In this document: positions 1-5,475 of the stretch, one piece after another
Position numbering within the stretch: position 1 is the stretch's first letter
How the letters are laid out: the number at the start of each line of letters is the position of its first letter
NCBI GenBank assembly: GCA_020433835.1
Contig: JAGRBY010000220.1
Location: 1-10,489 of the forward strand
Reading direction: 5' to 3'
Length of the DNA stretch: 10,489 nt
Source of the DNA: Anaerolineae bacterium
Lineage (GTDB): Bacteria; Chloroflexota; Anaerolineae; 4572-78; J111
Translations under genes and position numbers: made by a program
Notes under the pieces: generated by a model
What the model was told of the DNA's origin: nothing
Databases searched by the model: none
Seen by the model: only the letters and a program-made list of their open reading frames with translations

Positions 1-279
1 CGCTTAGTGGTGCTGGCCTCACCGGTTAAAATTATTCTATTTGGTTCTCAGGCACGGGATCAGGTTCAACCCCACAGCGACCTGGATTTATTGATTGTCG
101 AAAAGGAAGTAACTGACCAATACGATGAAGCCCTACGCTTGGATAGAGCTTTGCGAGACTTGATGTTGCCTCTTGATTTGGTAGTTGTAACAGAAGACCA
201 ATTTAACCGGTATGCTGCCGTACCAGGGACCATTTACTACCGCTCTTGCCAAGAAGGGCGCGTTTTGTATGCCCAATAA
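1..279 (+). CDS. MNT-type minimal nucleotidyltransferase, 5' end cut by the window edge
   Basis: The reading frame is open from base 1, so the start is probably upstream; a GTG at position 7 is possible but would leave almost nothing before the first motif. The nucleotidyltransferase signature is plain: GSQAR, then SDLDLLIVE about ten residues later (the G-S-x(n)-D-x-D metal-binding pattern), and a third acidic position in LDLVVVTE. Minimal nucleotidyltransferases of this kind pair with HEPN proteins; in the studied MntA-HepT pairs the nucleotidyltransferase acts as antitoxin by adding AMP groups to the HEPN toxin. The stop codon overlaps the start of the HEPN gene by 11 bases, which supports translation as a pair. 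The usual GSxARG has D in place of the last G. The family is certain, the antitoxin role is inferred from context. Confidence 0.88.
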   Translation, partial: RLVVLASPVKIILFGSQARDQVQPHSDLDLLIVEKEVTDQYDEALRLDRALRDLMLPLDLVVVTEDQFNRYAAVPGTIYYRSCQEGRVLYAQ

Positions 280-712
280 CCCCGTCCAATCTGATAGGAA
301 TATCTCTCCTGAGCTAGAAATGGCTCTTATATCGTTAGACAAAGCAAAACAAGATTTGGTGGCTGTCGGTAAATGGCTCACAGATACCGAAATTGCCGAT
401 GAGATTTTGGGTTTCCACATCCAGCAAGCTATTGAAAAATCATTCAAATCTGTTTTGTTGCGTCGGATGGTTGATTATCCCCGTACCCACAACTTGAGGT
501 TGCTGATTGACCTGTGTCAGGCCAATGACATTCAAGTTCCTACCAAATTTTTTAAGGTAGATGTCTTTAATCGTTATGCAGTCCAATGACGGTATGATTT
601 ATTGCCTTCATCTCCCGAAATAACGCTTGACCGTGAAGATGCCTATGACCTGGCGGAACAAATCTGGAAGTGGGCCAACAATTTAGTTCATCAAGAGTCT
701 GATCCAGGTTGA
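269..712 (+). pseudogene. HEPN-domain protein interrupted by an in-frame TGA (codon 107)
   Basis: Translation from the ATG at 269 (AAGG at 254-257 upstream) gives a HEPN-domain protein of the PF05168 kind: helix FHIQQAIEKSFKSVLL (residues 49-64), then YPRTHNLRLLIDLC (70-83) and FNRYAVQ (100-106). Codon 107 (587-589) is TGA. The next codons, still in the same frame, read RYDLLPSSPE and end with an amphipathic helix DAYDLAEQIWKWANN, stopping at TGA 710-712. These 40 residues match the normal C-terminal half of the family (an RY motif, then a last helix), so the full gene would have 147 codons. It overlaps the nucleotidyltransferase gene and so belongs to a HEPN/MNT toxin-antitoxin-like module. 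Either it is inactivated by a recent nonsense mutation, or the UGA-C context is read through; a sequencing error is the third option. HEPN toxins are generally RNases, but a clear RX4-6H motif is not seen here. Confidence 0.75.
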
Positions 713-967
713 ACACTCCACACGACTCAAGTTGATCCTTATAGACAAAACGGATAAAAGGCGTGCAATCCAGCTCCGTCACTCCCACATGCTTCCCCGC
801 CTACACGAGGACAAGCTTAGCGGGAGTCCACGTCCAAAGAGCCTGCTGGATGCCCGATAAAGACATTCGGGCATGACATAATGCCTTTCATTGGTCGATG
901 TTTATCTGACTTATCTATTAGAAGCCTTTGCCCTCCCACCTAAGATACTCCTTCACCGTTTCAAAAT
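713..967. other. Gene-free stretch with small palindromes
   Basis: No convincing gene is present between the HEPN remnant and the methyltransferase promoter. Two inverted repeats stand out: ACTCCC (781-786) with GGGAGT (822-827), which also encloses CCCGC/GCGGG (796-800 and 820-824), and the hairpin at 850-874. A 73-codon minus-strand frame covers 567-788, but part of it is the complement of the HEPN gene and it has no recognisable domain. Confidence 0.5.
850..874. repeat. Perfect 8-bp inverted repeat, REP-like
   Basis: ATGCCCGA (850-857) and TCGGGCAT (867-874) are perfect complements around a 9-base spacer. No T-tract follows, so it is not a terminator for the plus strand. Its form resembles short dispersed intergenic palindromes; whether it is repeated in the genome cannot be seen from one window. 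Confidence 0.5.
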
Positions 968-996
968 TTGATCTCCCCACGCAAAATTCATATGAT
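968..996 (+). promoter_or_regulatory. Predicted sigma70-type promoter of the methyltransferase gene
   Basis: A -35 box TTGATC (968-973), a 17-base spacer and a -10 box TATGAT (991-996) fit a vegetative promoter. It predicts a transcript start near 1003 and a leader of about 100 bases that contains the heptamer hairpin. Confidence 0.5.
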
Positions 997-1016
997 AGGA
1001 CAGTTGCAGTGAGTAA

Positions 1017-1070
1017 GTAGGGAGTAGGGAGTAGGGGATAGAAAATATTATGCTCTCTACTCCTTACTCC
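1017..1070 (+). repeat. Tandem heptamers GTAGGGA folding into a leader hairpin
   Basis: GTAGGGA occurs at 1017-1023 and 1024-1030, followed by the variant GTAGGGG (1031-1037). The arm GGAGTAGGGAGTAG (1021-1034) pairs with CTACTCCTTACTCC (1057-1070) in 14 pairs, one of them G-U, across a 22-base loop. The hairpin ends 34 bases before the methyltransferase start, inside its predicted leader. Confidence 0.6.
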
Positions 1071-1104
1071 TTCGCTCAAATCTCCAAACCAAGGAACAAA
1101 CTCT

Positions 1105-2661
1105 ATGGCTTTACCGTCACTCAACCCCATTCCCGATAATATCGATGCGCACCTTCAGCGACTGCTGTACAACCCCGGCGATCCCGACATCGGCCCGTGG
1201 CTGCTCGAACTAATCCAGAACAGCGGCCATATGAGTACCGGCGATGATATGCGCTGGCGCTTACTCTGCATGGTTTGGCTGACGGCAGAGTTCGATATCG
1301 ACAAGGGCTGGCCATATCTCATGTGGCTTAATATGCAAGAGCCGGTAATGTCGGTACACATGAGCCAGATACTTATCGAAGCGGTCGATGACTTCAATGC
1401 CCACGTCCAGATGGCCCACTGGATGAGCGAGGCCGATGATGAGCGGTTGACAACCTTCTTTCAAGATTTTCAGCCGATACCGGCCCAGCGCAAAGTTCCG
1501 GCGCTGATGAAGGCCCTGCTGACCCAACCCGACCACCCCAAAACCGGCCCGTGGCTTGATATATTTTGTCGCGGCACCGCCACCGATACCAGCAAATTTA
1601 TGCGCCCCTGGCGACTGTTGGCTGCCGCCTGGTACGCCGCCGCTTACAACCCGGAGCAAGGGTTGGCTTATCTACACGCGCTCGGCGACGGAACCAAACG
1701 CTTGTTGCCCGTCGACAACCGGCTGCTAACTGAAGCGGCTGCCGAAGCCAAGGGGCTGGCCGCCCTCACCCAACTCATCGCCGATTGCCCGGACGACCGG
1801 GTCAAATCGACTCTGACCGATTTTGGCCACCCCGATCTGGCAGCGGTGGTCGAGACTATCTTCGCCAACCCGCCGGATTACAGCCGGTTGGTCGATGCCG
1901 GTAAGCACGCGGCGGACGATGCCACGCTGTTCACGTGGATTTTGACTCAGCTCGAACAGGCCGGACTCAAAGCCGGTTCGGCCAAGCTGCTCGATTTAGC
2001 CTGTGGGCCGCTGGCTAGCCAAACCGTGCTGCTGGCTTCAGCCGGGTACGATATCCTTGGTGTCGACAGGGATATCCCGGCGGGTTACCTGCCACTGCCG
2101 GGGGTGACGTCGTGGTTCAAACGGAACACCTATAAAAACGCCTGGCAAGCAGCAACGGACGCTTACTACCAGGCCTTAGCGCAGCAGACGAAGATGCCTC
2201 TCAGTTGGAAGAAGGTCAAGATCGATTTGGCTGATGTCACCCGCCTTAAGCTACCCGACAACCGCTTCGATGCTGTGATCTGCACGGATTATCTCCAGCA
2301 TGCGCCGGATGTGGTCGGCTTGCTGGCCGAAGCAGCGCGGGTACTCAAACCGGGCGGGCTGCTTCTGGCCGATATTCGCCCCTTCGCCGGGCTGCACGGC
2401 GCGTTTGAAACGGTCGATGCGCCGTGGGGGCATTTGCATTCCGCGTTTGTTTCTACAATTGACAAGCCGCTCAACCGCTGGCGGGCGCATCGCTTTCGAG
2501 TAGCCTTGGAAGAGTCGTTCACGATAGAGCAATGGCTATCCGAAGATAATCCGCAAGCGGACAAGTTGCTTACACCCGAACGGTTGGCTGAACTCGCCGA
2601 CGATTATCAAGCCGAGGAATTACGCTGCCAGAAGATTATCGTCGTAGCCAAACGGCAATAA
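1105..2661 (+). CDS. Class I SAM-dependent methyltransferase with duplicated N-terminal domain
   Basis: This 518-residue protein starts at an ATG with AAGGA (1091-1095) nine bases upstream. The C-terminal half is a Rossmann-fold methyltransferase: motif I KLLDLACGPLASQ (294-306) binds the S-adenosylmethionine, VDRD (320-323) supplies the acidic residue for the ribose, FDAVICTDYLQH (388-399) is the motif IV region, and EAARVLKPGGLLLADIRP (409-426) is the post-IV segment typical of the UbiE/Methyltransf_11 group. The first 250 residues are two copies of a 118-residue unit that align without gaps: LLYNPGDPDIGPWL/LLTQPDHPKTGPWL, then WRLL, W, G and YL at matching spacing. I do not recognise that unit as a named domain; it is helical in character and may bind the substrate. 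The substrate cannot be told: the gene stands alone, with its own promoter and a terminator downstream. Confidence 0.9.
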   Translation: MALPSLNPIPDNIDAHLQRLLYNPGDPDIGPWLLELIQNSGHMSTGDDMRWRLLCMVWLTAEFDIDKGWPYLMWLNMQEPVMSVHMSQILIEAVDDFNAHVQMAHWMSEADDERLTTFFQDFQPIPAQRKVPALMKALLTQPDHPKTGPWLDIFCRGTATDTSKFMRPWRLLAAAWYAAAYNPEQGLAYLHALGDGTKRLLPVDNRLLTEAAAEAKGLAALTQLIADCPDDRVKSTLTDFGHPDLAAVVETIFANPPDYSRLVDAGKHAADDATLFTWILTQLEQAGLKAGSAKLLDLACGPLASQTVLLASAGYDILGVDRDIPAGYLPLPGVTSWFKRNTYKNAWQAATDAYYQALAQQTKMPLSWKKVKIDLADVTRLKLPDNRFDAVICTDYLQHAPDVVGLLAEAARVLKPGGLLLADIRPFAGLHGAFETVDAPWGHLHSAFVSTIDKPLNRWRAHRFRVALEESFTIEQWLSEDNPQADKLLTPERLAELADDYQAEELRCQKIIVVAKRQ

Positions 2662-2788
2662 GGCCAGTAGCCATACGCTTTATGGCAGAAACAGGCTCAA
2701 CCCATCAGTTTTGTATGAATATCTCCGATGGAGCCAATGAGAACTATACTCAACACGGTCACAAATTTAACTTTTGGTTTTTTGAATG
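2662..2788. other. Intergenic spacer, nothing recognised
   Basis: Between the methyltransferase stop and the large palindrome I see no gene. A 28-codon frame from the ATG at 2715 has no ribosome binding site and runs into the repeat. A small palindrome CTCCGATGGAG lies in the middle. Confidence 0.4.
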
Positions 2789-2859
2789 GGACGCAGATTA
2801 ACGCAGATACACGCTGATAAATATAAAAAATCAGCGTGTATCTGCGTTAATCTGTGTCC
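2789..2859. repeat. Long palindrome (30-base arms) built from decamers
   Basis: The left arm 2789-2818 pairs with the right arm 2830-2859 at 29 of 30 positions, the exception being a G-T wobble, around an AT-only 11-base loop. The left arm is itself three decamers in tandem: ACGCAGATTA (2791), ACGCAGATAC (2801) and ACGCTGATAA (2811). T-rich and A-rich tracts (2778-2783 and 2860-2866) flank it. From general knowledge, repeats with this ACGCAGATTA core are scattered between genes in many unrelated bacteria. It may also end transcription, but it looks like a dispersed element rather than a simple terminator. Confidence 0.85.
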
Positions 2860-2875
2860 AAAAAAATTAAGCTTA

Positions 2876-2887
2876 TGCCCGTGGGCA
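2876..2887. repeat. Small palindrome TGCCC-GT-GGGCA
   Basis: Two perfect 5-base arms are separated by two bases, just downstream of the large palindrome. It is too tight to fold as an ordinary RNA hairpin, and its role is unknown. Confidence 0.35.
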
Positions 2888-2974
2888 GTATATCACTCCG
2901 GGAATCATAAAGAGCAGCGGCGTCCAAATAAAAAGGAGTGAGGTTAAATCGCTTGAGGCGGTTTAGGCATATAA

Positions 2975-2998
2975 AAAACCCGATGGGTATCGGGTTTT
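2975..2998. terminator. Bidirectional intrinsic terminator
   Basis: AAAACCCGAT (2975-2984) and ATCGGGTTTT (2989-2998) form a perfect 10-bp stem with a four-base GGGT loop. The A-tract on one side and T-tract on the other give a U-tail in both directions. It lies between the convergent methyltransferase and DUF350 operons, where a shared terminator is expected. Confidence 0.85.
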
Positions 2999-3106
2999 GA
3001 AACAAGAGGCTATTCGCTTATGATGGTAAACGCTTTGCGGCGCTTACCTTTGATCCGCTATAAAGTATCAAATAACGGCCATCGATATCGCCGTGAGATT
3101 TAACGG

Positions 3107-3436
3107 CTAACCATCATCGCGGCCGGAAGGGATAAAAAACTGAAACACATTTTTGGCCGGAACAACCCGCTCTTCGTAATCGCGCACAAATTTGAGCAAA
3201 CTTTCTTTGCCCTTTGACCATTGTTCGCTGGCTAAAACATCAGGCAGTTCTACACCGTCCTGGGTTCTAAAAACAATTAGCCGGATGGGATAATCGCCAT
3301 AAGCTGTATGCCAGCCCTCATCCATAATTAAGCCTACGCTTTGGAGTTCAGGTAAAAATTCACCCAAGACGTAGCGATAGTATTCGGCTTCTCGATTTGG
3401 TTTTATGTTATAAGATACCAGTAACTTCAGACTCAT
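3107..3436 (-). CDS. Conserved protein of unknown function, possible dimeric alpha/beta-barrel fold
   Basis: A 109-residue soluble protein starts at ATG 3436 with GAAGG (3444-3448) seven bases upstream and ends with TAG. It has no signal peptide or membrane segment. The order of elements, a strand KLLVSYNIKP (4-13), a helix EAEYYRYVLGEFLPELQSVG (16-35), strands around HTAYGDYPIRLIVFR (43-57), a helix EQWSKGKESLLKFVRDYEERV (71-91) and a final strand FQFFIP, resembles small ferredoxin-like dimeric barrel proteins (ABM/NIPSNAP-like); this is an impression, not a motif match. It is the second gene of a pair, 22 bases after the DUF350 gene, and is followed by the bidirectional terminator, so the two are very likely co-transcribed. 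No catalytic residues can be named. Confidence 0.75.
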   Translation of the reverse strand: MSLKLLVSYNIKPNREAEYYRYVLGEFLPELQSVGLIMDEGWHTAYGDYPIRLIVFRTQDGVELPDVLASEQWSKGKESLLKFVRDYEERVVPAKNVFQFFIPSGRDDG

Positions 3437-3458
3437 TATCTAACCTTCATTCGTTCGC

Positions 3459-3950
3459 TCAGGCGGCTAGAAAAGCCGTAAACCACCGGATAATAGAGGC
3501 CACCGCCCCGGAAATTAAATACGATACCGCAAGAACCACCGCTGCCATAATCACCGCTACGGCTGTATTACCCTGCTGTAATTCCAACAACTCGTCAATA
3601 TCACCTACTAAACGATCAAATATGCCCAGTGAAAAAACAATAGCCGATACTGCTAAAAACAGCCCGAGTATAATCCCCACCAGTTCGCCAACCAACACCC
3701 ATAGCGGGTTCGACATATCGGCAGTCAAGGGTAGATCGACCGCCGGCTTGAGAATAATGGCGATGCCAACAATAATGGCACCCATAACAATGCCCATGCC
3801 CACATTGCCCCGGCGCACCTCACCCCAATCATCCAAATGGCGGGTTGATTTGGTGAAGAGCCAAACTCCAATGTACGAGGCCATAACCCCCAATATCACA
3901 GCGATAATAATGTTCGCCACGCTGACAAAAAGCTGGCTGAATTGAGCCAT
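3459..3950 (-). CDS. DUF350-family integral membrane protein
   Basis: This 163-residue protein has four hydrophobic segments, near residues 8-32, 50-68, 83-110 and 129-150. The two halves repeat the hallmark of DUF350 (PF03994): an acidic residue and GN just before an Ala/Gly-rich membrane helix, here EVRRGNVGMGIVMGAIIVGIA (44-64, trimmed at its edges) and LQQGNTAVAVIMAAVVLAV (124-142). The function of the family is not established. The start is an ATG with AAGGAG (on the minus strand, 3957-3962) six bases before it. A mapped promoter lies upstream, and the next gene follows after 22 bases. The hairpin GAGCC/GGCTC over the ribosome binding site could affect translation. A 182-codon open frame on the opposite strand is a shadow of this gene. 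Confidence 0.85.
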   Translation of the reverse strand: MAQFSQLFVSVANIIIAVILGVMASYIGVWLFTKSTRHLDDWGEVRRGNVGMGIVMGAIIVGIAIILKPAVDLPLTADMSNPLWVLVGELVGIILGLFLAVSAIVFSLGIFDRLVGDIDELLELQQGNTAVAVIMAAVVLAVSYLISGAVASIIRWFTAFLAA

Positions 3951-3959
3951 TTTCGGCTC
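3944..3959 (-). promoter_or_regulatory. Hairpin covering the ribosome binding site of the DUF350 gene
   Basis: In the minus-strand mRNA, GAGCC (3959-3955) can pair with GGCTC (3948-3944) around a six-base loop. The left arm takes up the GAG of the AAGGAG ribosome binding site, and the AUG spans the loop and the right arm. The stem is only 5 bp, so any control by it is speculative. Confidence 0.3.
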
Positions 3960-3985
3960 CTTATATATAGACTTAGCAGCTAGAT

Positions 3986-4014
3986 ATTATAACATGGCGC
4001 TTATAATTCGCCAA
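3986..4014 (-). promoter_or_regulatory. Predicted promoter of the DUF350 operon
   Basis: On the minus strand TTGGCG (4014-4009), 17 bases and a perfect TATAAT (3991-3986) form a good vegetative promoter, with a predicted start near 3980 and a leader of about 30 bases. The -35 box overlaps the palindrome CGCC-AATC-GGCG (4009-4020), a possible but unproven operator. Confidence 0.65.
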
Positions 4015-4067
4015 TCGGCGGTTTATTTTAACACCAGCAGGCAAAAATAGGCACATATGCCGGCTGA

Positions 4068-4095
4068 TTGCATCTCCCTTTATCAAGAGTATAAT
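4068..4095 (+). promoter_or_regulatory. Predicted promoter of the Thr/Pro-rich surface protein gene
   Basis: TTGCAT (4068-4073), a 16-base spacer and a perfect TATAAT (4090-4095) lie about 36 bases before the GTG start. The -35 box is weak (TTG only), the -10 box strong. It diverges from the DUF350 promoter. Confidence 0.55.
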
Positions 4096-4130
4096 AGGCG
4101 GCTGCACCAAAAATTTGAGGCGGTAAATGT

Positions 4131-4892
4131 GTGAACGGTAATACCTCTACCAAAATCTATATTATTGTGATTATTATCGCGGCTGTGGGGTTATGCCTGG
4201 GAGGAGGAATAGTGTTGTTTGGCTCCGGGCTAACTTTTTGGGTAGTAAGCGATAACGTGACGGCGCGAGCGGACGCCAACGCGCCTGGCCGAGCGGTTTC
4301 CGTAGCCAAGGTACCAACCCTACCCACCAACACCGCCACAGCGCCACCAACCAAAACACCGACGCCGCTGCCGACCAATACGTCAACCACGGTGCCGACG
4401 GATACGCCCACGGCCACCTCCGTTCCCACCGACACACCAGAACCTTCGGCTACGCCGCAGCCACCCACATCGACGCCTCAGCCCCCAACCGAGACCCCTC
4501 TACCAACCGATACATCTACCCCGCTGCCGCCGGAGTTTCCTTTTATCATCAAGGAAAACCTTACTTTTCCAACCAACCATGAGGATTTTGATGTCTTTGT
4601 GGCCATTGTAAACCAAAAAAACAAGCCACAGACCGGCTACCGGATTATCGGAACACACGACAGCGGTATGCAGGTGGAGTCGAAAGGCAGCGCTGGCGAT
4701 TGGTCAGAAAACAGCGGGGCAATGTATTACAAAGCCGGAAACATTAAATTTCAGGTTCTCAACGCACCATCCGGCCAATGGACGCTGCAACTGGTGAACG
4801 GGGATAATATACCCGTTAGTCCACCGGCTGTCTTCAATTTCGATATTTATGATCCAAAGTGGTTTTTTCTACTGTATGAGGAGAAGGATTAA
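4131..4892 (+). CDS. Membrane-anchored extracellular protein with Thr/Pro-rich linker
   Basis: A 253-residue protein with GTG start; GAGG at 4117-4120 lies ten bases upstream, and the nearby ATG at 4127 is in another frame that stops after four codons. Residues 9-39 form a single hydrophobic anchor (IIVIIIAAVGLCLGGGIVLF and onward). Residues 62-134 are a low-complexity Thr/Pro linker (TPTPLPTNTS, VPTDTPEPSA) of the type common in Chloroflexota surface proteins and probably glycosylated. Residues 135-245 look like a small beta-sandwich (FPFIIKENLTFP, FDVFVAIVNQ, GNIKFQVLNAPSGQWTLQLV), presumably exposed outside the cell; I cannot name the domain. Its last 59 bases overlap a minus-strand gene. 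The repetitive linker produces long open frames on the opposite strand that are not genes. Function unknown; display or binding at the surface is an inference. Confidence 0.85.
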   Translation: MNGNTSTKIYIIVIIIAAVGLCLGGGIVLFGSGLTFWVVSDNVTARADANAPGRAVSVAKVPTLPTNTATAPPTKTPTPLPTNTSTTVPTDTPTATSVPTDTPEPSATPQPPTSTPQPPTETPLPTDTSTPLPPEFPFIIKENLTFPTNHEDFDVFVAIVNQKNKPQTGYRIIGTHDSGMQVESKGSAGDWSENSGAMYYKAGNIKFQVLNAPSGQWTLQLVNGDNIPVSPPAVFNFDIYDPKWFFLLYEEKD

Positions 4893-5118
4893 GCCGATAA
4901 CCGGCTGCTTCTGAGGCTGACATAGGGCTAAGTGTTTGCAGCCTCGCCCCCCAAAGCACCATCTGTTTACCGAGCCAATAGGCCAACCCATGAAGCAACG
5001 ATTGACGTGATGGAATTGGCTCAGCCAAGGCTTTGATCAACCGCTCTTTTTCAGCCCGTTGCATTTTGGATTGGCGCTGCTGCTCGATAACCTTGAAATC
5101 CATTTCATACGGAAACAT
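4834..5118 (-). CDS. Small conserved-looking protein with basic and Trp-containing helices
   Basis: A 94-residue frame starts at ATG 5118 with a purine-rich site AAGGGGG upstream. The first 63 residues look like a real protein: a charged helix FKVIEQQRQSKMQRAEKERL (8-27), a spacer rich in Pro and Ser, then LLHGLAYWLGKQMVLWGARL (41-60), an amphipathic helix with two Trp and basic residues. Short proteins with this plan (a charged helix followed by a WLG...WG.RL helix) are familiar from Chloroflexota genomes, without known function; this recollection is unverified. The C-terminal residues are less convincing and are encoded opposite the end of the surface-protein gene (overlap 4834-4892). The protein may attach to the membrane. 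A start at the second Met (5103) is possible but lacks a ribosome binding site. Confidence 0.6.
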   Translation of the reverse strand: MFPYEMDFKVIEQQRQSKMQRAEKERLIKALAEPIPSRQSLLHGLAYWLGKQMVLWGARLQTLSPMSASEAAGYRLNPSPHTVEKTTLDHKYRN

Positions 5119-5136
5119 TGTAAAATCCCCCTTACA
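5119..5136 (-). promoter_or_regulatory. Ribosome binding site in the loop of a short hairpin
   Basis: In the minus-strand mRNA UGUAA and UUACA form a 5-bp stem that ends exactly at the AUG of the 94-residue gene, with GGGGGAUU in the loop. It supports the start at 5118; a regulatory effect is unproven. Confidence 0.35.
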
Positions 5137-5145
5137 GGCTTACTG

Positions 5146-5170
5146 GCTGGCCTTTGAATGCAAAGCCAGC
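5146..5170. repeat. Hairpin GCTGGC(C)TTTG / CAAAGCCAGC
   Basis: The arms 5146-5156 and 5161-5170 pair in ten base pairs with one bulged C and a four-base loop AATG. No T-tract follows on the plus strand. It opens the gene-free, hairpin-rich stretch that runs to 5475. Confidence 0.6.
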
Positions 5171-5224
5171 ACCCAATGCTTTCTATTTCAGATTCTTTCA
5201 CTTTACAGGGGAATAGGTACAAAA

Positions 5225-5450
5225 ACCGGGCGTAAATCGATCAAACAATCGATTATATGCCGGTATTGTGAGGCATATTTAACATTTACAAATGGGATCA
5301 GAGGGTTGGGCAATGTAAACCGGCCAGTAAATGAAAAAGACCGGGATATTGATCCCAGCCTTTCAAGGAGGAGAAGATTAACTACTGCACGTTCGATAGT
5401 GTATAGGAAATCGACGTAATTAACTTGACGCCTCCTTGATGCCCTTTTTT
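5225..5450 (+). ncRNA. Candidate structured non-coding RNA (unassigned)
   Basis: This gene-free stretch folds into three successive hairpins. The first is ACCGG-g-CGTA-AATCGAT (5225-5241) against ATCGATT-a-TATG-CCGGT (5248-5264), 16 pairs with two bulges and a CAAACA loop. The second is TGGGATCA (5293-5300) against TGATCCCA (5350-5357), with smaller pairs inside. The third is TCAAGGAGG (5363-5371) against CCTCCTTGA (5431-5439), enclosing ACGT-t-CGAT/ATCGACGT. A run of six T (5445-5450) follows, which favours the plus strand and a terminated transcript. I see no promoter and match no known RNA family. The strong ribosome-binding-like AAGGAGG at 5365-5371 has no gene after it and would be masked by the last stem. 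It could equally be a cluster of repeats or a long 3' region. Confidence 0.3.
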
Positions 5451-5475
5451 CGCCAACCCTACGCTAAGCTGATGA

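Noticed and set aside
587..589. UGA as selenocysteine, or an altered genetic code
   Set aside because: HEPN proteins do not use selenocysteine at this point, and TGA serves as the normal stop of the DUF350 gene and at 710-712, so a code change is unlikely.
567..788. Minus-strand frame of 73 codons starting MGVTELDCTP
   Set aside because: More than half is the complement of the HEPN C-terminal region, and no family is recognisable.
1017..1037. Start of a CRISPR array
   Set aside because: The repeated units are contiguous heptamers without spacers, and no cas gene is present.
1261..1659. Minus-strand frame of 132 codons in the methyltransferase region
   Set aside because: It is opposite the first repeat domain, where the plus-strand frame shows a conserved duplication.
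2715..2801. 28-codon open frame before the large palindrome
   Set aside because: It has no ribosome binding site, and its end lies in the repeat arm.
2975..3000. Part of a tRNA (ACCCGAT...ATCGGGT stem)
   Set aside because: No cloverleaf can be drawn around it; the A- and T-flanked perfect hairpin between convergent genes is a terminator.
3397..3945. Plus-strand open frame of 182 codons, Ser/Thr/Ile-rich
   Set aside because: It lies almost wholly opposite the DUF350 gene, has no ribosome binding site, and its composition mirrors the complement of a membrane protein gene.
4157..4468. Minus-strand frames rich in Val-Gly or Trp repeats
   Set aside because: They are the complement of the Thr/Pro-repeat linker of the surface protein; repeated codons leave several frames open.
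5033..5419. Plus-strand frame of 128 codons across the gene-free stretch
   Set aside because: Its start lies opposite the small minus-strand gene, the protein has no domain-like pattern, and the hairpin arms are spread along it; a non-coding reading is simpler.
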